From positions 20,723,735 to 20,787,734 of the forward strand of contig OY987307.1 in the NCBI GenBank assembly GCA_963920635.1: DNA of 64,000 bases, written 5' to 3'. The notes below the pieces were generated by a model. The model was not told the DNA's origin, made no database searches, and worked only from the letters and a program-made list of their open reading frames with translations. Within the stretch, counting starts at the first letter, position 1; each line of letters opens with the position of its first letter. Below are positions 24,052 to 35,520 of the stretch, in pieces. This DNA comes from Pseudeuparius sepicola (taxonomy: Eukaryota > Arthropoda > Insecta > Coleoptera > Anthribidae). A program made the position numbers and the translations under genes.

Positions 24052-26143
24052 CATACACTGTTAAAAATGTACTTAAATTTACAGTCGTTATCATGTAAAT
24101 TTACTTTACTCGATCTATTGTGTATCCTCTAGAATTTCTGCAACATTTAAGAATATTTACATCATTTCAGTAAATATTCGAATATTTTAGTAATTTGCCA
24201 ACTTTAAAATAAATATTACATACCAGTAGCGTAATATTGCCCGCCGATATCGTATTTTTTCATTTTTTAGTTTGAAATTAACACATTCTTTGAAATTTAC
24301 TTGATAGTTTGTGTATTAAAAAACAAAGGACGCCGGAATCGGCTACCGCCACGGCCGACCTCCAGTTCAATTCAGTCCGATATTTGTGCGGAAGAGGGTG
24401 TTTGTTTTCGGGGCGGTCATCACTTGCGTTAGGTAAGAAGTGAAGTGAGTGAAGCGTAGTGGAAATTTATATAAAAAATAATAATATATACATTAAAATG
24501 CGTTGCGCTCATTGTGGGGTTTACCGCGTTTCTTTCGGTAGGTACGACAACCCCTTTACCTTCATAGAAATGTATCAAAAATTAAATTTGTATGTAAAAA
24601 TACTGTTTGGTTCAATTATTATAAAAGTACGTCTTCCCCAGTTCTGGGAGATAAAAGCCTTTTTTAATAGTGATACCTAGATGCGGGGCGCACTTTTAAG
24701 TGAACCACCACTTACTTCCCATCCACTGAGCTAAGGTTAATTCTATGAGGTAACGTTGAGATATTTTTCAGAATCTGCAGATGGAGATAGTAGAAATTAT
24801 GTGGTTGCGTACGAAAAACCTACCATAACTCAAGAATAGTTAGTTAGTTAATTTTCCAATATTAAACCAAATGGGAAGGTATAAAAAATATGATTTATTT
24901 TCTAAAATATTTAAAATATATTTTTTGTTTTTATAATATTAGGATAATTCATTAAAATAAAAATTTTGCACTTTAAATGAGACTTTTAATGCATATTATC
25001 ATTAGCAATGCTTTACCTTAAAAATATTTTTTACGAAATTTTAAAGTTATGTTTAATATCGTTACAACTTGCAACAAACATGAAGTTAGGTGATTCCCTA
25101 GTAGGTTAGTTTTACAAATATGCTTGAATTTAAAAAAAGTTATGCCAAAGTGATTTGGTTTTGATTAATTTATAAAAGCATTTAGGGTGAATATTAACAA
25201 AACTTTTTATATAATATTAATAATTTATTTATTTATTAATTTTGCCATAACTTTGAATTCTAAACAACAAATAAGGATACTTTACTTTTGAACAAATTTT
25301 ATATTTTTTTACCCATCCTGTATGCTATGTGACTTGCAATCATTCTAAGTGCATGTAATATGACTATCGAACATGCACCAACTTTCGGCAATATTTGAAT
25401 TTTGGTGCGTAATTAATAACAAAATTTATCATAATTATGTTGCACACACTTAAATGACCATGTCTGTATAAACGTTGGTATCCACTTTCCATTCGTCCAA
25501 TCCTTTTCGTTTACTATTTTCCTTTATATATTTATTACCTTTTTCTTTTAGGAGAAAGGTATTAAAATATTTTTCTAAACAGATAAAATAATAATAATAA
25601 TATTAATGATAATATAATAAGAGACCAGGTAATCCTGCCGAAATGTAAGCTTAAAATTCAGGTAAGTTGATTTAAATATACTATAAATTCATAGCAAAAT
25701 ATAAACCAAAAATGTGTAGATTTACCAAATATAAACAGCAAACTTTCAATAATTATGGAAAAATACATAATATCTTACGAGAACCTACACAAAACTAGGT
25801 AAATTTATATACAACAAGAAAGTAAATTTACGAGCTTATGCAAGTATTATTAATAGTTTTGGCATTCCTACAAATTTAGTTTTGTAATTTTCCGATGTTT
25901 TCCTAACTTTCATACTAAATTTTACGCAGGCGAGAATATTATATGTATATTTACAAGCTTATATTAGTACCTTTAATAAGTTACTACCGTATTTATACAT
26001 TAATGTATAAGCAAATTTCACAAGTAATTTTACGGCATGTCTGTAAAATTTAGGTTCCATAGTAATAATACTCGAAATAAGTATCGTAACAAGTTTACAG
26101 TATTTTCTGTGTAAAATCGCAAAATGTTTTTTAACAGTGTATA
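24052..26143. mobile_element. 2.1-kb element with ATACACTGTTAAAAA ends
   Basis: The left end reads ATACACTGTTAAAAATGTA and the reverse complement of the right end reads ATACACTGTTAAAAAACAT. Subterminal sequence on both sides is rich in GTAAATTTAC-like palindromes (24098, 25795, 25822). No transposase motifs in the interior. Class unassigned. A GC-richer island at 24330-24440 lies inside it. Confidence 0.5.
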
Positions 26144-26284
26144 GGGTGAGAGGGTTGAATGCGCGAGATCTAAGAAAGCGGCGACGATTTTTTGTTCGAA
26201 TCCGATGAGGAATCGAAGAGCAACATACAACTACATCTTCCCAATAAACATGTTTGGTTTTACTGCAGTAACCGCACCCAAGTA

Positions 26285-26535
26285 GCATTTTTAGTGGGCG
26301 CCACGTAACGACCACTGCCGCAGAAACTTTAAAGTGTTTATCACTAGTGGCCGACACGTTGTAGAAACCTTTCTATAACGTGGCTGCCACAAAAATGGGG
26401 AACAATTTTTGGGTGGCTGCCACGTTGCCACCACGTTTTTGCAACTTATACCGTTACGTTTCAGCCACGTGGCACTTACGTGGCAAAAACGTGGGCGCGT
26501 AGTGGCAGCCACCTATGAGGCCACCTACGTGAAAC
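26285..26535. repeat. ACGT/GTGGC-rich cluster
   Basis: About eleven ACGT cores in roughly 250 bp, mostly within GCCACGT or ACGTGGC in both orientations (for example TGGCTGCCACGTTGCCACCA). Related GTGGCGGCCACGTCAC sequence recurs in both copies of the adjoining tandem duplication (27137 and 27786). The symmetry suggests an inverted-repeat array or a clustered protein-binding site. Confidence 0.6.
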
Positions 26536-26573
26536 TTGGCTACTTGCCTCCTGCTTTTCCATGTCACTCGGTC

Positions 26574-27871
26574 TCTCTCGTTTAACTTACATACATTCTT
26601 ATGTCCTGCTGCCTTTCTCCCACCAACTCGAAATTACTGAGATTGACGGTGTCAATAGGGAATATAACTATTATGAGTATTTATTTTATTTTAATGCAGT
26701 TAGGGGATGGGGATAAAAACAAAACGATTTCAAGTTTACTGTCAAACATAGACGTTATAGCCCGAAATATGACCACGCCCTCCCGCAATATTCGATATTT
26801 TCAGAAAATATAATAAAAAGTGAGGAGCACACTTTTTTAAACATATCTACCTACATACCGCAAAACAATTTTTTTATTATTCCTGGTTACGTAAAACTAT
26901 AACTAAAAACTATATTATAAAAGTATATTTTAATGAAGAATTGATGAGAAATTAATTTTTATTCAGTAGCCTGTTCATTTTGTCATAATGGCGGCAGAAA
27001 TCTCATTCTTAAATGTGGCGTCTTATCTAAAATATAACTTTAATGTGATTTACACATACAGTTGCGTATTTGTTACTTGACCTTAGTGGCGGAAACTGTG
27101 TTATTCCACTTCATAGTTACTTTCACCATTTGAAAGTGGCGGCCACGTCACAGGCACCACTGCAGCCACAATCATCTCTACACGCGCGAGTGTTATTTTC
27201 CACAACCTAAAAATTCTTTATTTCTCTCGTTTAACTTACATACATTATTATGTCCTGCTGCCTTTCTCCCACCAACTCGAAATTACTGAGATTGACGGTG
27301 TCAATAGGGAATATAACTATTATGAGTATTTATTTTATTTTAATGCAGTTAGGGGATGGGGATAAAAACAAAACGATTTCAAGTTTACTGTCAAACATAG
27401 ACGTTATAGCCCGAAATATGACCACGCCCTCCCGCAATATTCGATATTTTCAGAAAATATAATAAAAAGTGAGGAGCACACTTTTTTAAACATATCTACC
27501 TACATACCGCAAAACAATTTTTTTATTATTCCTGGTTACGTAAAACTATAACTAAAAACTATACTATAAAAGTATATTTTAATGAAGAATTGATGAGAAA
27601 TTAATTTTTATTCAGTAGCCTGTTCATTTTGTCATAATGGCGGCAGAAATCTCATTCTTAAATATGGCGTCTTATCTAAAATATAACTTTAATGTGATTT
27701 ACACATACAGTTGCGTATTTGTTACTTGACCTTAGTGGCGGAAACTGTGTTATTCCACTTCATAGTTACTTTCACCATTTGAAAGTGGCGGCCACGTCAC
27801 AGGCACCACTGCAGCCACAATCATCTCTACACGCGCGAGTGTTAATTTCCATAACCTAAAAATTCTTTATT
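26574..27871. repeat. Near-identical 649-bp tandem duplication
   Basis: Copy 1 is 26574-27222 and copy 2 is 27223-27871. I noticed only a handful of differences (for example ACATTCTTATG versus ACATTATTATG and a few single bases). The short ORF in each (26601 and 27250) is identical for 70 codons but resembles nothing known and probably reflects recent duplication, not selection. Beginning TCTCTCG and ending near TTCTTTAT. Likely a recent unequal exchange or an assembly duplicate. Confidence 0.9.
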
Positions 27872-28544
27872 TCGTGTTACATTAAGCATAATAAGACAAA
27901 CAGGCACTTACATAGTACATATTTTACATTTAGTTAAAATCTCGAAATAAATTTACAATAATAAATCCACAATAACAAACACTTATTTAGGCGAAGGTTT
28001 TACTCAAGAATTTGTTCACCGAGTAAAAAGCATTGAGTAGCAAAAATTACTTAATAGTTTTTAAATTTTGGAAGTGGCAGCTCAGAGTAGGTACTGTGGT
28101 ATCTTGCTGAAGATTCTTATCCCTAAGAAGCTTACACCGCTGTCACACCTCTTCAAGCTACAATATTCTGGAAGCAGGTCCTGCTCTCCCAGAGTGTAAT
28201 ATGCACATCATCATGTCGTTCATATTGACTATATACTCTACTTAAACACTATACTCGTATTTAAATTGCACACATCGAATAATTAATTCAAAGAATGAAC
28301 ACTTAATCTCACTGCATTACAATCACCACATCGGTGAGTTTATTGGCGGTTGTGGTGGTGCACTAGAATTTGGATTTAATTTTTAATCTAAAATACTATA
28401 GGACATCTTCTTTGCTCTTTTCTCTAGTGTTTTCTGTAATAATAATTCTTCAGGACATTTTGTGATCCTGTAGTAATTTTTTAATAATTCCCGGAGCTTT
28501 TACACTTCTTGTGAGCATGCGCGCTAAACGCGCTAAACTACATG
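27872..28544. other. No recognisable gene
   Basis: AT-rich sequence without supported ORFs. The part 28080-28200 is less repetitive and has a balanced base composition; no family recognised. Confidence 0.4.
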
Positions 28545-29134
28545 TACAGGGTTCGGCGAAAGTCTGGAAAAAAAAATCATATCTTTTTTCTAGCTTTTTT
28601 TTCTTACAAAACGCAAAAACAGGTCAATTTTCTTTCGCTATTCCCCGTTTTTTAGCAATATAAAACATTTTTTCCTTCATCCCAATTATTCGGCAGTAAT
28701 TTTAACGTAGCAAATGCTATTAATGACAACACTTTGGCACTACCAAATTATTAAAATGGACGTTTCGACTCAATTTACAAGAAAATTACTACAATACTAC
28801 TTGTTTCCTTAACCATACAAAAAAGGAGTAACTTTTTTGCCTCCAACACTCTTTGCTTGTTTTTTATTTCTTCAACGTAAAATAATAACTCATTCACAGG
28901 GATTTTTTACCGATATAGATTTTGTTTTCTATTTTGTAATAACAGCATAAATAAAGCCCACACAAGCCATATGTTCTCATTTGAAAAAAAAAGGAGGGGT
29001 GGCTTCCAGCTAAAGGGTTGAAGGAATTTTTTTTATATTATATTTATATTTAAATTGACCTGTTTTTGCGTTTTGTAAGAAAAAAAACTAGAAAAAGATA
29101 TGATTTTTTTCCCAGACTTTCGCCCAACCCTGTA
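28545..29134. mobile_element. 590-bp MITE with TACAGGGTT ends
   Basis: The left arm begins TACAGGGTTCGGCGAAAGTC and the right end is its close reverse complement, with about 85 bp of near-perfect pairing that includes ACAAAACGCAAAAACAGGTC. No coding capacity. Ends starting TACAGGG, as in the other MITEs here, suggest a shared superfamily of donors. Confidence 0.8.
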
Positions 29135-30157
29135 TTATTTTCGCCATGCTATTTCTAATAATCGGGTAGCTGCAACTAATGCTAAAACTAATGTGCAATA
29201 TTTTGCATTTTTCTTTTGAATTGTTTTAAAGTTGAAACGACAGTGTCATTATTTTAGTGTCACATTTTTCTTGCTGCTATTTTTGTCAACATTTTTCCGA
29301 TAGTTATTCATATTTACGCCTTATAAGTTTTCTTATCGAGGGTAACCAGATATACTCTGTTTCAGTTTCCTATCAAAAAAGACACTCCGCCCATGAGTTC
29401 CCATTATTTTTCATTAATTTGACATAAATGACAACCTACATAAATGACATAAATGACAACCAACATAAATGAAAACACAAAAAACCTCTAATTTGACATG
29501 CAGTAACTATGGATATCTAATATTTTTACCGGGGCAAAAGATTTAGCTATCTCTATAATGCCTAAAATCGGCGAATAATGATACTATTGACTGTATTGTC
29601 CCAACTTTCCCTATCCAGGAACCCTAAGTAATTTAATATAGTTGCAGAAATACGTACTTCGGTTATCAGCACCTACAGTAACGTTATACATTAAAGTTTA
29701 TAACTTATAGTAGAGTAAATATTTCCATCACTTTTATTGTATAACCTACTTATACAACCCAGTGTTAAATTTGGTTGTATAAGGTTTGTAGTTACTCTTA
29801 TAAACTTTGCCTATAATGGTGCTAGTAACTAGTAATATTTCATGGAATTTAGATATCGGACGCCTACTTCCAGCTCTGTTTAAATATTGTAGGTACCTAT
29901 GTCTTTTCTGAGCACGGATCGCGATTACTCTTTCCTCTTTATACTGCCTAAACAGGAAACTGAAAATTTGACAGGTAACAGTAAAAATTTTTCCACGGTT
30001 GTTTCATTATCTCACCGTCCAAAGCCTACTTGTTGAAAGGCCGCGCTTCCAATTAAACACATGAAATCATAAAAGCTATTAGTACTTGAGTAAATCATTA
30101 AGTGTTATATATTTTTGGAATGGTAATTTTTTTGCTCTATTAAAAAATGCAAAAATA
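29135..30157. other. No recognisable gene; short direct repeat
   Basis: No supported ORF. A short imperfect direct repeat of CATAAATGACAACC occurs at 29424-29475. The remainder is AT-rich with no clear structure. Confidence 0.4.
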
Positions 30158-30422
30158 TACAGGGTGTTCCACTTAAAAAAAAAATGTCCATTGACTTGAA
30201 AAAATGTAGTAGCAGCATTGGATTCTACGTAGAAAAGTGCTTTAGGAATGTTTTTACAGAAACACAGAATTTTCGAAAAACGCTCTGTAACTCAGGAACG
30301 GTGACAGATATCGATTAGCTGTTTCATCCATTAAGTTTATCATAAAGATTGAGCCTCAGACACCGATATCAGTTTTAGTCTATCTCCTTCCCTTTAAAAT
30401 GTTCAATTTGGCTCACACTGTA
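30158..30422. mobile_element. MITE with TACAGGGTGTTCCAC left end
   Basis: Starts TACAGGGTGTTCCAC and ends CTCACACTGTA, giving short imperfect inverted ends. The 265-bp body is non-coding. This type of end is common among arthropod MITEs, usually linked to mariner/Tc1-like donors; the assignment is by similarity of ends only. Confidence 0.5.
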
Positions 30423-31400
30423 CATACTGTGTAGTCTGTGTATACTGTACATGATCTCTATATACAGTATTTAATGTATGGTTCACCTCCATATATGTCT
30501 AATTTAACTGGTTCATTTGGTTGTCATGTTTTCAGTAAATTATACTATTCCTATTTGCAAATATTGAGATTTTTTGAGTCCCTCTTGGTAATTACTCAAA
30601 GATCAGAAACTAATAATGACACTTAATTTACATTCTCCACTCGGAGACTGGTTTTTAACGATCCCACATATAACGCCCCGTCTCCACTTAAAAAAACCTA
30701 ATTGTGGGCATGCTCCTGAACATAATTTTCCCTTATGACTATTTAAAGTTATTAAACTGCAGTGGGCGCCATTAGCAGAGCTAATGGCGGAGTTGCCATT
30801 TTTGCACTGCGCCGTCCCAGCGCAATAATGAAACAATTTCACGCTTTTTAACAGTACCTTCCTAATTACTACAAAACAAATAAGTACCTCCTTCCGGTTA
30901 TTAAAAATGCGCACTTATATAATTAAAAAAGCTATTTAGTAAGTAGGTATTCGCGTTTATTATTGCTACTTCGTTCAGCCATCATGAATTTTTATTTTAT
31001 TGCATACTCGTAGTTTTCATTAGCAGTGTGAATTAAAATGTTGAATATTATTTTTTTATAGTGTTCTTCGTGCTGGTAGCGGGCTATTTACAACTTTATA
31101 CGGCAAGACTAGTAGTACCGGTACTTTCGCCATTTTTGAAAATCTTTTTAAAGTAAAGTCCGCGATTCATAACGAAGCAACAAGATGCCATAGAAAATTA
31201 TTATTTGAAGGTTGGTTGGGGATGTACATAGTATTGGTTGCATCTATTGTGACTCTATCGTGATTTGTAGATCCATCATTAGTCAGGAATATTCTGAACA
31301 TTGTTTTTTTATTTTTGGTCAGTGGCAGTGGGGAAATTATTGTACTGTTTGAGTTTGAAGGTTGTAATAAAGTTGGTCACCAAGGTAACCAAGAATATTG
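30423..31400. other. No recognisable gene
   Basis: ORFs of 62 (plus) and 103 (minus, 30914-30603) codons have no known motifs. A small palindrome GCCATTAGCAGAGCTAATGG lies at about 30769. Otherwise AT-rich sequence. Confidence 0.35.
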
Positions 31401-32520
31401 TTGTGAAAGAAAATCCGATACGATAAAAAAACAAATTAAAAATTGAAAATAATAATCAGATACTATTCTTAGATGTTTCTATACTGAAATCAGATAGTTT
31501 GAGGGAGGTTTTTTTCGTCCAGTATAGTTATGTGGAAAACGTTTTTCTGCTGATGGACTTGAGGAAAAAACAATTAAACTGCTAGACTCATTCAGCTAAC
31601 CTTTCGACTTTTTATTTCTCAAGTCAGATAGTATAGAAACTAGTGTCTATGAAAAAAAAACAACACATACTATTAGATATCTCCATTTTAACTCCAATCG
31701 TCATTAGTGTTACAAAATGAGTGGAAAAACAGGAAATAGTTATGCTATTGAATTTGTTGAGCAATTTTTTCAGGATTTCCAACAAAATATCAATGCTAAT
31801 AGAATTAGCAGATAAGCTAAAACGCATAGGCAATCGTTTTAATGTCAGAACAGTATTTAAAAACAAAATATATTAAGATCGATGCTAGTTAAAATGAAAC
31901 CATTCAATGAGGTACAAATTCCAAAAATTGCATTTATAAAATTCCTTGTGAATATAGAAAGTTCTATGTTGGGAAGACTTGTAGACCATTTAAAGTTTTT
32001 TTAAAATGAACATAAAAATCATATCAGGCAAAACCAAATTTCGAAGTCAAAAATATGTGAACACTCTTTTAGTAACAACCATAGAATTTTGTGGGATAGG
32101 TCCAAACCAAGTATTAAAGAAGTATGAAGTAGACGAAAAATAATAGAATCAGCATTTATTCCAGGAAATACGGACAATTGTGTTGCTGAATGTTCAGTGG
32201 AATTCAGTAAAATATTGTTGCCATATGTATTCAAAGAGAAGTTAGTATAGATAATTAGATAGCACACAGGGTACAATATCAGACAGGTGACTAGGCTATT
32301 GTTTCTGTTGTCGTGACATTTTAACTTGGCATTAGGTATTGATTAATCTGTCATTCCACGTTGACGTATGATCTTTGAGACAGGAGGAAGATTTATTCTC
32401 CGAAAGCTTAGAAAACAAATTTGTTGACGTTCAAATTTCGTTCATTTACTGTTAAGAATTTATGAATTTTCCAGGCAACTTGAAAACGTTGTCTTTTAAT
32501 CAACTTTATTGGCGAAAACC
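31400..32520 (+). pseudogene. Penelope-like element fossil, copy B
   Basis: On the plus strand: LENNNQILFLDVSILKSDS (about 31442-31500), an interrupted KSDSIETSVY repeat of that region (31624-31655) with THT-x-RYLHFNSNRH, linker remnants, then a GIY-YIG module (about 31936-32135) with FYVGKTCRPFKVF and HKNHIRQNQISKSKICEH. The 3' end (32450-32520) carries the terminal module with GGCAACTTGAAAA and TTGGCGAAAACCC. Stops and frameshifts throughout. The KSDS block occurs twice about 140 bp apart, indicating a local duplication or a chimera of two copies. Confidence 0.75.
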
Positions 32521-33670
32521 CAATTAAAAAATTAAATGGATGTATATCTAGGTAAGTAGGTACTTTTCATTCTTTTCAAAACTGCGTCCCCCTTAAAGCA
32601 CATAGGTAGGTAAATGTAACTGGCGTTTGAACGTTTGATATTTCAAAGAAAAAGATAAAGTTTTGAATATGAAAAATTTAATAACACCTTAAATCACGTA
32701 GAATGTCAGGAAAATAGAGAGAAATTGCTCTAATAGTGTACTGAAAATCTAATTAAAAAAACGTAAAACTATTCACCCCTATAAAACATCATCAAAAGTG
32801 CAGAAATAAACGAAATTGAATTTTGCAACAAGGGTTCGAACATCTTACATTATATTTATGCAGTCTCAATAGTATGTGATGCTAGTATTGTATTGTATAA
32901 TTGTCCAAAGTTTAGGCGCGCTAGGAGTATAAAACCTTATTAAACAAAAAGTTTTGCATATTTGATATTTGAGTTAGGGGTATGTATTGTAAATAGTTTG
33001 AAGTATATTTTGCCAGCAAAATATGGTTCCATCTAAAACGAGCTTCCGAAGAGTATGGTTCCTCTGTTGCTTAATATTATCTGGGTCTCAATTAGTATTG
33101 TCTTTCCTTTATGATTGCTTAACATACTGTGGTTTGTAACTTCAAAATTCTGCCTCAATATAGTTAAATAGTTAAATATAGTGACTTTGTAACTTTATTG
33201 GTATCGTAGCACCCTAAAACAATATGTTTTGCAACAGCACTTGCTGTTCTTCACAAGTTCTCATGTAGCTCTTTCTCTTTGTTACTGTCAGAAAGATGAA
33301 ATTTAGAAAGAATAAATCTTTTTAAAAATCCACGCAAAACCCTGGAACCTACTCTGTCCATAAGTCATTTATCATTCGTCCTTCCGAATTCACCATATTT
33401 TTAAATATGGTTGGAAATATTATATCATTAGCCATATTTCGAGACTATAATGAAACATTCTGCGTATGTAAACTGTTTCAATAATTTATTTAAGTAGTCT
33501 TTCATTATTATGTTAATTGAAAATACACTTTTCAATGACGGTAAGCCTCAAAAAATACAATATTTTATTTCGTTCGTTTGTTTTCCAAAATCTTGTTTTA
33601 AACGGTTTTATTGCGTTATTAATACGGAGAAAATAAAATATTTATTAACTGAATGAGAACTTAAATAAAC
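32521..33670. other. No recognisable gene
   Basis: AT-rich DNA with only very short ORFs. No terminal repeats or RNA genes seen. Confidence 0.4.
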
Positions 33671-33675
33671 GCATA

Positions 33676-34500
33676 TGTTACGCTCAATACTCGAATTCGG
33701 GTAATACCCGATATAAATGCGCAAAACTAGTTTTGTTCAAAAAATATTTCCTAAACCCGAAATTGTACTTTATGCGGCTATTGAGCATTACGAAAGAGTC
33801 AGAGCTAGTTTTGCACATTTTGAATTGCGCAAAACTAGTTTTGTACATTTCTGAATGACGAATGACCAATACTAGTTCTGCTTGTTTTATGCCCTAACAC
33901 AAAGTAAGCAGAACTAGTTTCTTCTTTTAAATACCGACAAAGAAATATAACAAATAAATAATAAAGCTTTATTCTTAAAGATGAATTATATTTCTAGGTA
34001 ACTATTCACAAATTATTTATTTGAACAAGAACTTAAATTATGGCATTTAGAATAATTATTACATATCACATTATTTTCGGCCAATTGAAACTCATTTCTA
34101 CTATACAGTTTTTGTAAGATTCCAGTCTTTGTTGCTAATTCGTAAAATACGTCATATGGCAATTGTACGATTGTACAATTGCCATTACGTTTCGTGGTGC
34201 TAATCTTCCAGGATCCTATAACTATATCATCCACACATCCACAAACGATAATCAAAACATAAACAAGAAAATACCTAACCCTACTTTTCATTCGGGTTCA
34301 GCGGAACTAGTCTTGGTCATTCAGAAATGTACAAAACTAGTTTTGCGCAATTCAAAATGCGCAAAACTAGTTCTGACTATTTTGTAATGCTCAATAGCCG
34401 CATAAAAGTACAATTTCGGGTTTGGGAAATATTCGTTGACCAAAACTAGTTTTGCGCATTTTTCTTGGGCATTACCCGAATTCGAGTATTGAGCGTAACA
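33676..34500. mobile_element. 825-bp terminal-repeat element with ACTAGT arrays
   Basis: Arms of about 205 bp (33676-33881 and about 34296-34500) are reverse complements, beginning TGTTACGCTCAATACTCG. The flanking tetranucleotide CATA is present on both sides (33672-33675 and 34501-34504), a probable target duplication. Each arm holds several copies of a palindrome like CAAAACTAGTTTTG (33725, 33832 on the left; 34331, 34362, 34440 on the right). The unique centre of about 400 bp carries a 92-codon ORF. No transposase. Superfamily not recognised. Confidence 0.85.
34013..34291 (-). CDS. Putative small secreted Cys-containing peptide
   Basis: A 92-codon ORF that occupies most of the unique centre of the 825-bp element and starts within a few bases of the right arm. 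Residues 1-19 are a plausible signal peptide: basic start (MKSRVRY), a hydrophobic stretch (FLVYVLIIV), then CGC. The rest has four Cys (39, 77, 83, 89) and three N-glycosylation sequons (NCT 38-40, NYS 79-81, NLS 85-87). An AATAAA signal lies about 40 nt past the stop (33973-33968, minus). Any promoter would be in the right arm. I do not recognise the family. It could be a captured host gene piece or a chance ORF; codon-level evidence is needed. Confidence 0.35.
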   Translation of the reverse strand: MKSRVRYFLVYVLIIVCGCVDDIVIGSWKISTTKRNGNCTIVQLPYDVFYELATKTGILQKLYSRNEFQLAENNVICNNYSKCHNLSSCSNK

Positions 34501-34504
34501 CATA

Positions 34505-35520
34505 TATAACACATATATAAAAATGTTGCTGACAAAGTGCGCGCCATTTATTGACCAGTAGAATTATTAAAAATTAGCCAGAAAAGAGCTCTTTACCTTC
34601 TAGTGTGATCAGTTTTATTACCATTGGTAGGAAATGACCTACTTCCCCCCTTTTTTTAGCCAGGTACGTATAGATTACAATAAATGATATTTCTTTGGAC
34701 TAGTGGAAACTCCGGCAGAGATAAGCACATTGATTCCACATTAGTCTATTATTTTAATTATTATTTGACGATTAGATGTAATAATTATCTCGCATCTATT
34801 TAGAATTATCTATTATATAGCCTTATCTATTTAGAGTCGACAGGGAATAAAACACACAGCTAAGTTCAATGTGAGCAGAAGTATTGTTTCAGCAAAGAGA
34901 TTGTGAAATTTCTAAAAAAAGTTTGAGTACTTATAAGAATTGATGTTTGTGTCTGTGTGTTTAGAGATATAAGTTTGGTCCATGGCAGACTATAGGATTA
35001 TTTGGATTGCTCCTCGGGATGGTGTGGATATTATTATAAAAAGGCGAAAGGGATGCAATGGGGTAAATAAAAAAAATCGTTCTGTGTTTTTTTAATTCAA
35101 TTTTGGAATAATTAAAAAGTTACTAAGATGCCTCAAAATTCATGAGTAAGACAAGGACGGGAGTTGTGACGTAGGGCCGAACATTCGCTGAACAAACTTT
35201 AATCATGTAGATTCTGGTAATAGCTACCTTGTATTTTAATTTAACTGTACCTACCAAAAACTAACGGTACACTTACCTACACAAATAATGTTGTACCTTG
35301 TACCAAAGTCTACAAATAGGTATACTAATATTTGTAGACTTTGGTAAATAATGGAAAGTCAATATGAACCTGCCCCCGTATAACTAGCTTGACGGCGATT
35401 TAGTTTAGTCGCCCTCGTAAATGCGAAGCGTGCGAGGTGACGCTGATTTACGACAGGTCGCAAAAAATTGTCGGCTTTTCCGAGAGATAAAAGAAGTGAG
35501 CGGACTTTAGTATTTCTAGA
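34505..35520. other. No gene; MITE half-copy and hairpin
   Basis: No supported coding sequence. It contains a solitary half-copy (35141-35199) of the palindromic MITE found whole at 60290-60435, and a hairpin at 35301-35345 whose arms read ACCAAAGTCTACAAATA and complement. Confidence 0.5.

Noticed and set aside
23663..24094. 143-codon minus-strand ORF, Pro/Arg-rich
   Set aside because: Low-complexity product of a GC-rich block with several other frames open over the same DNA; no family resemblance.
25959..26357. 132-codon minus-strand ORF
   Set aside because: Spans the end of the 24052-26143 element and the ACGT cluster; no motif and a second overlapping frame open.
26601..27462. Identical 70-codon ORFs in both halves of the tandem duplication
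   Set aside because: Identity is explained by the 649-bp duplication of the DNA; no resemblance to a known protein.
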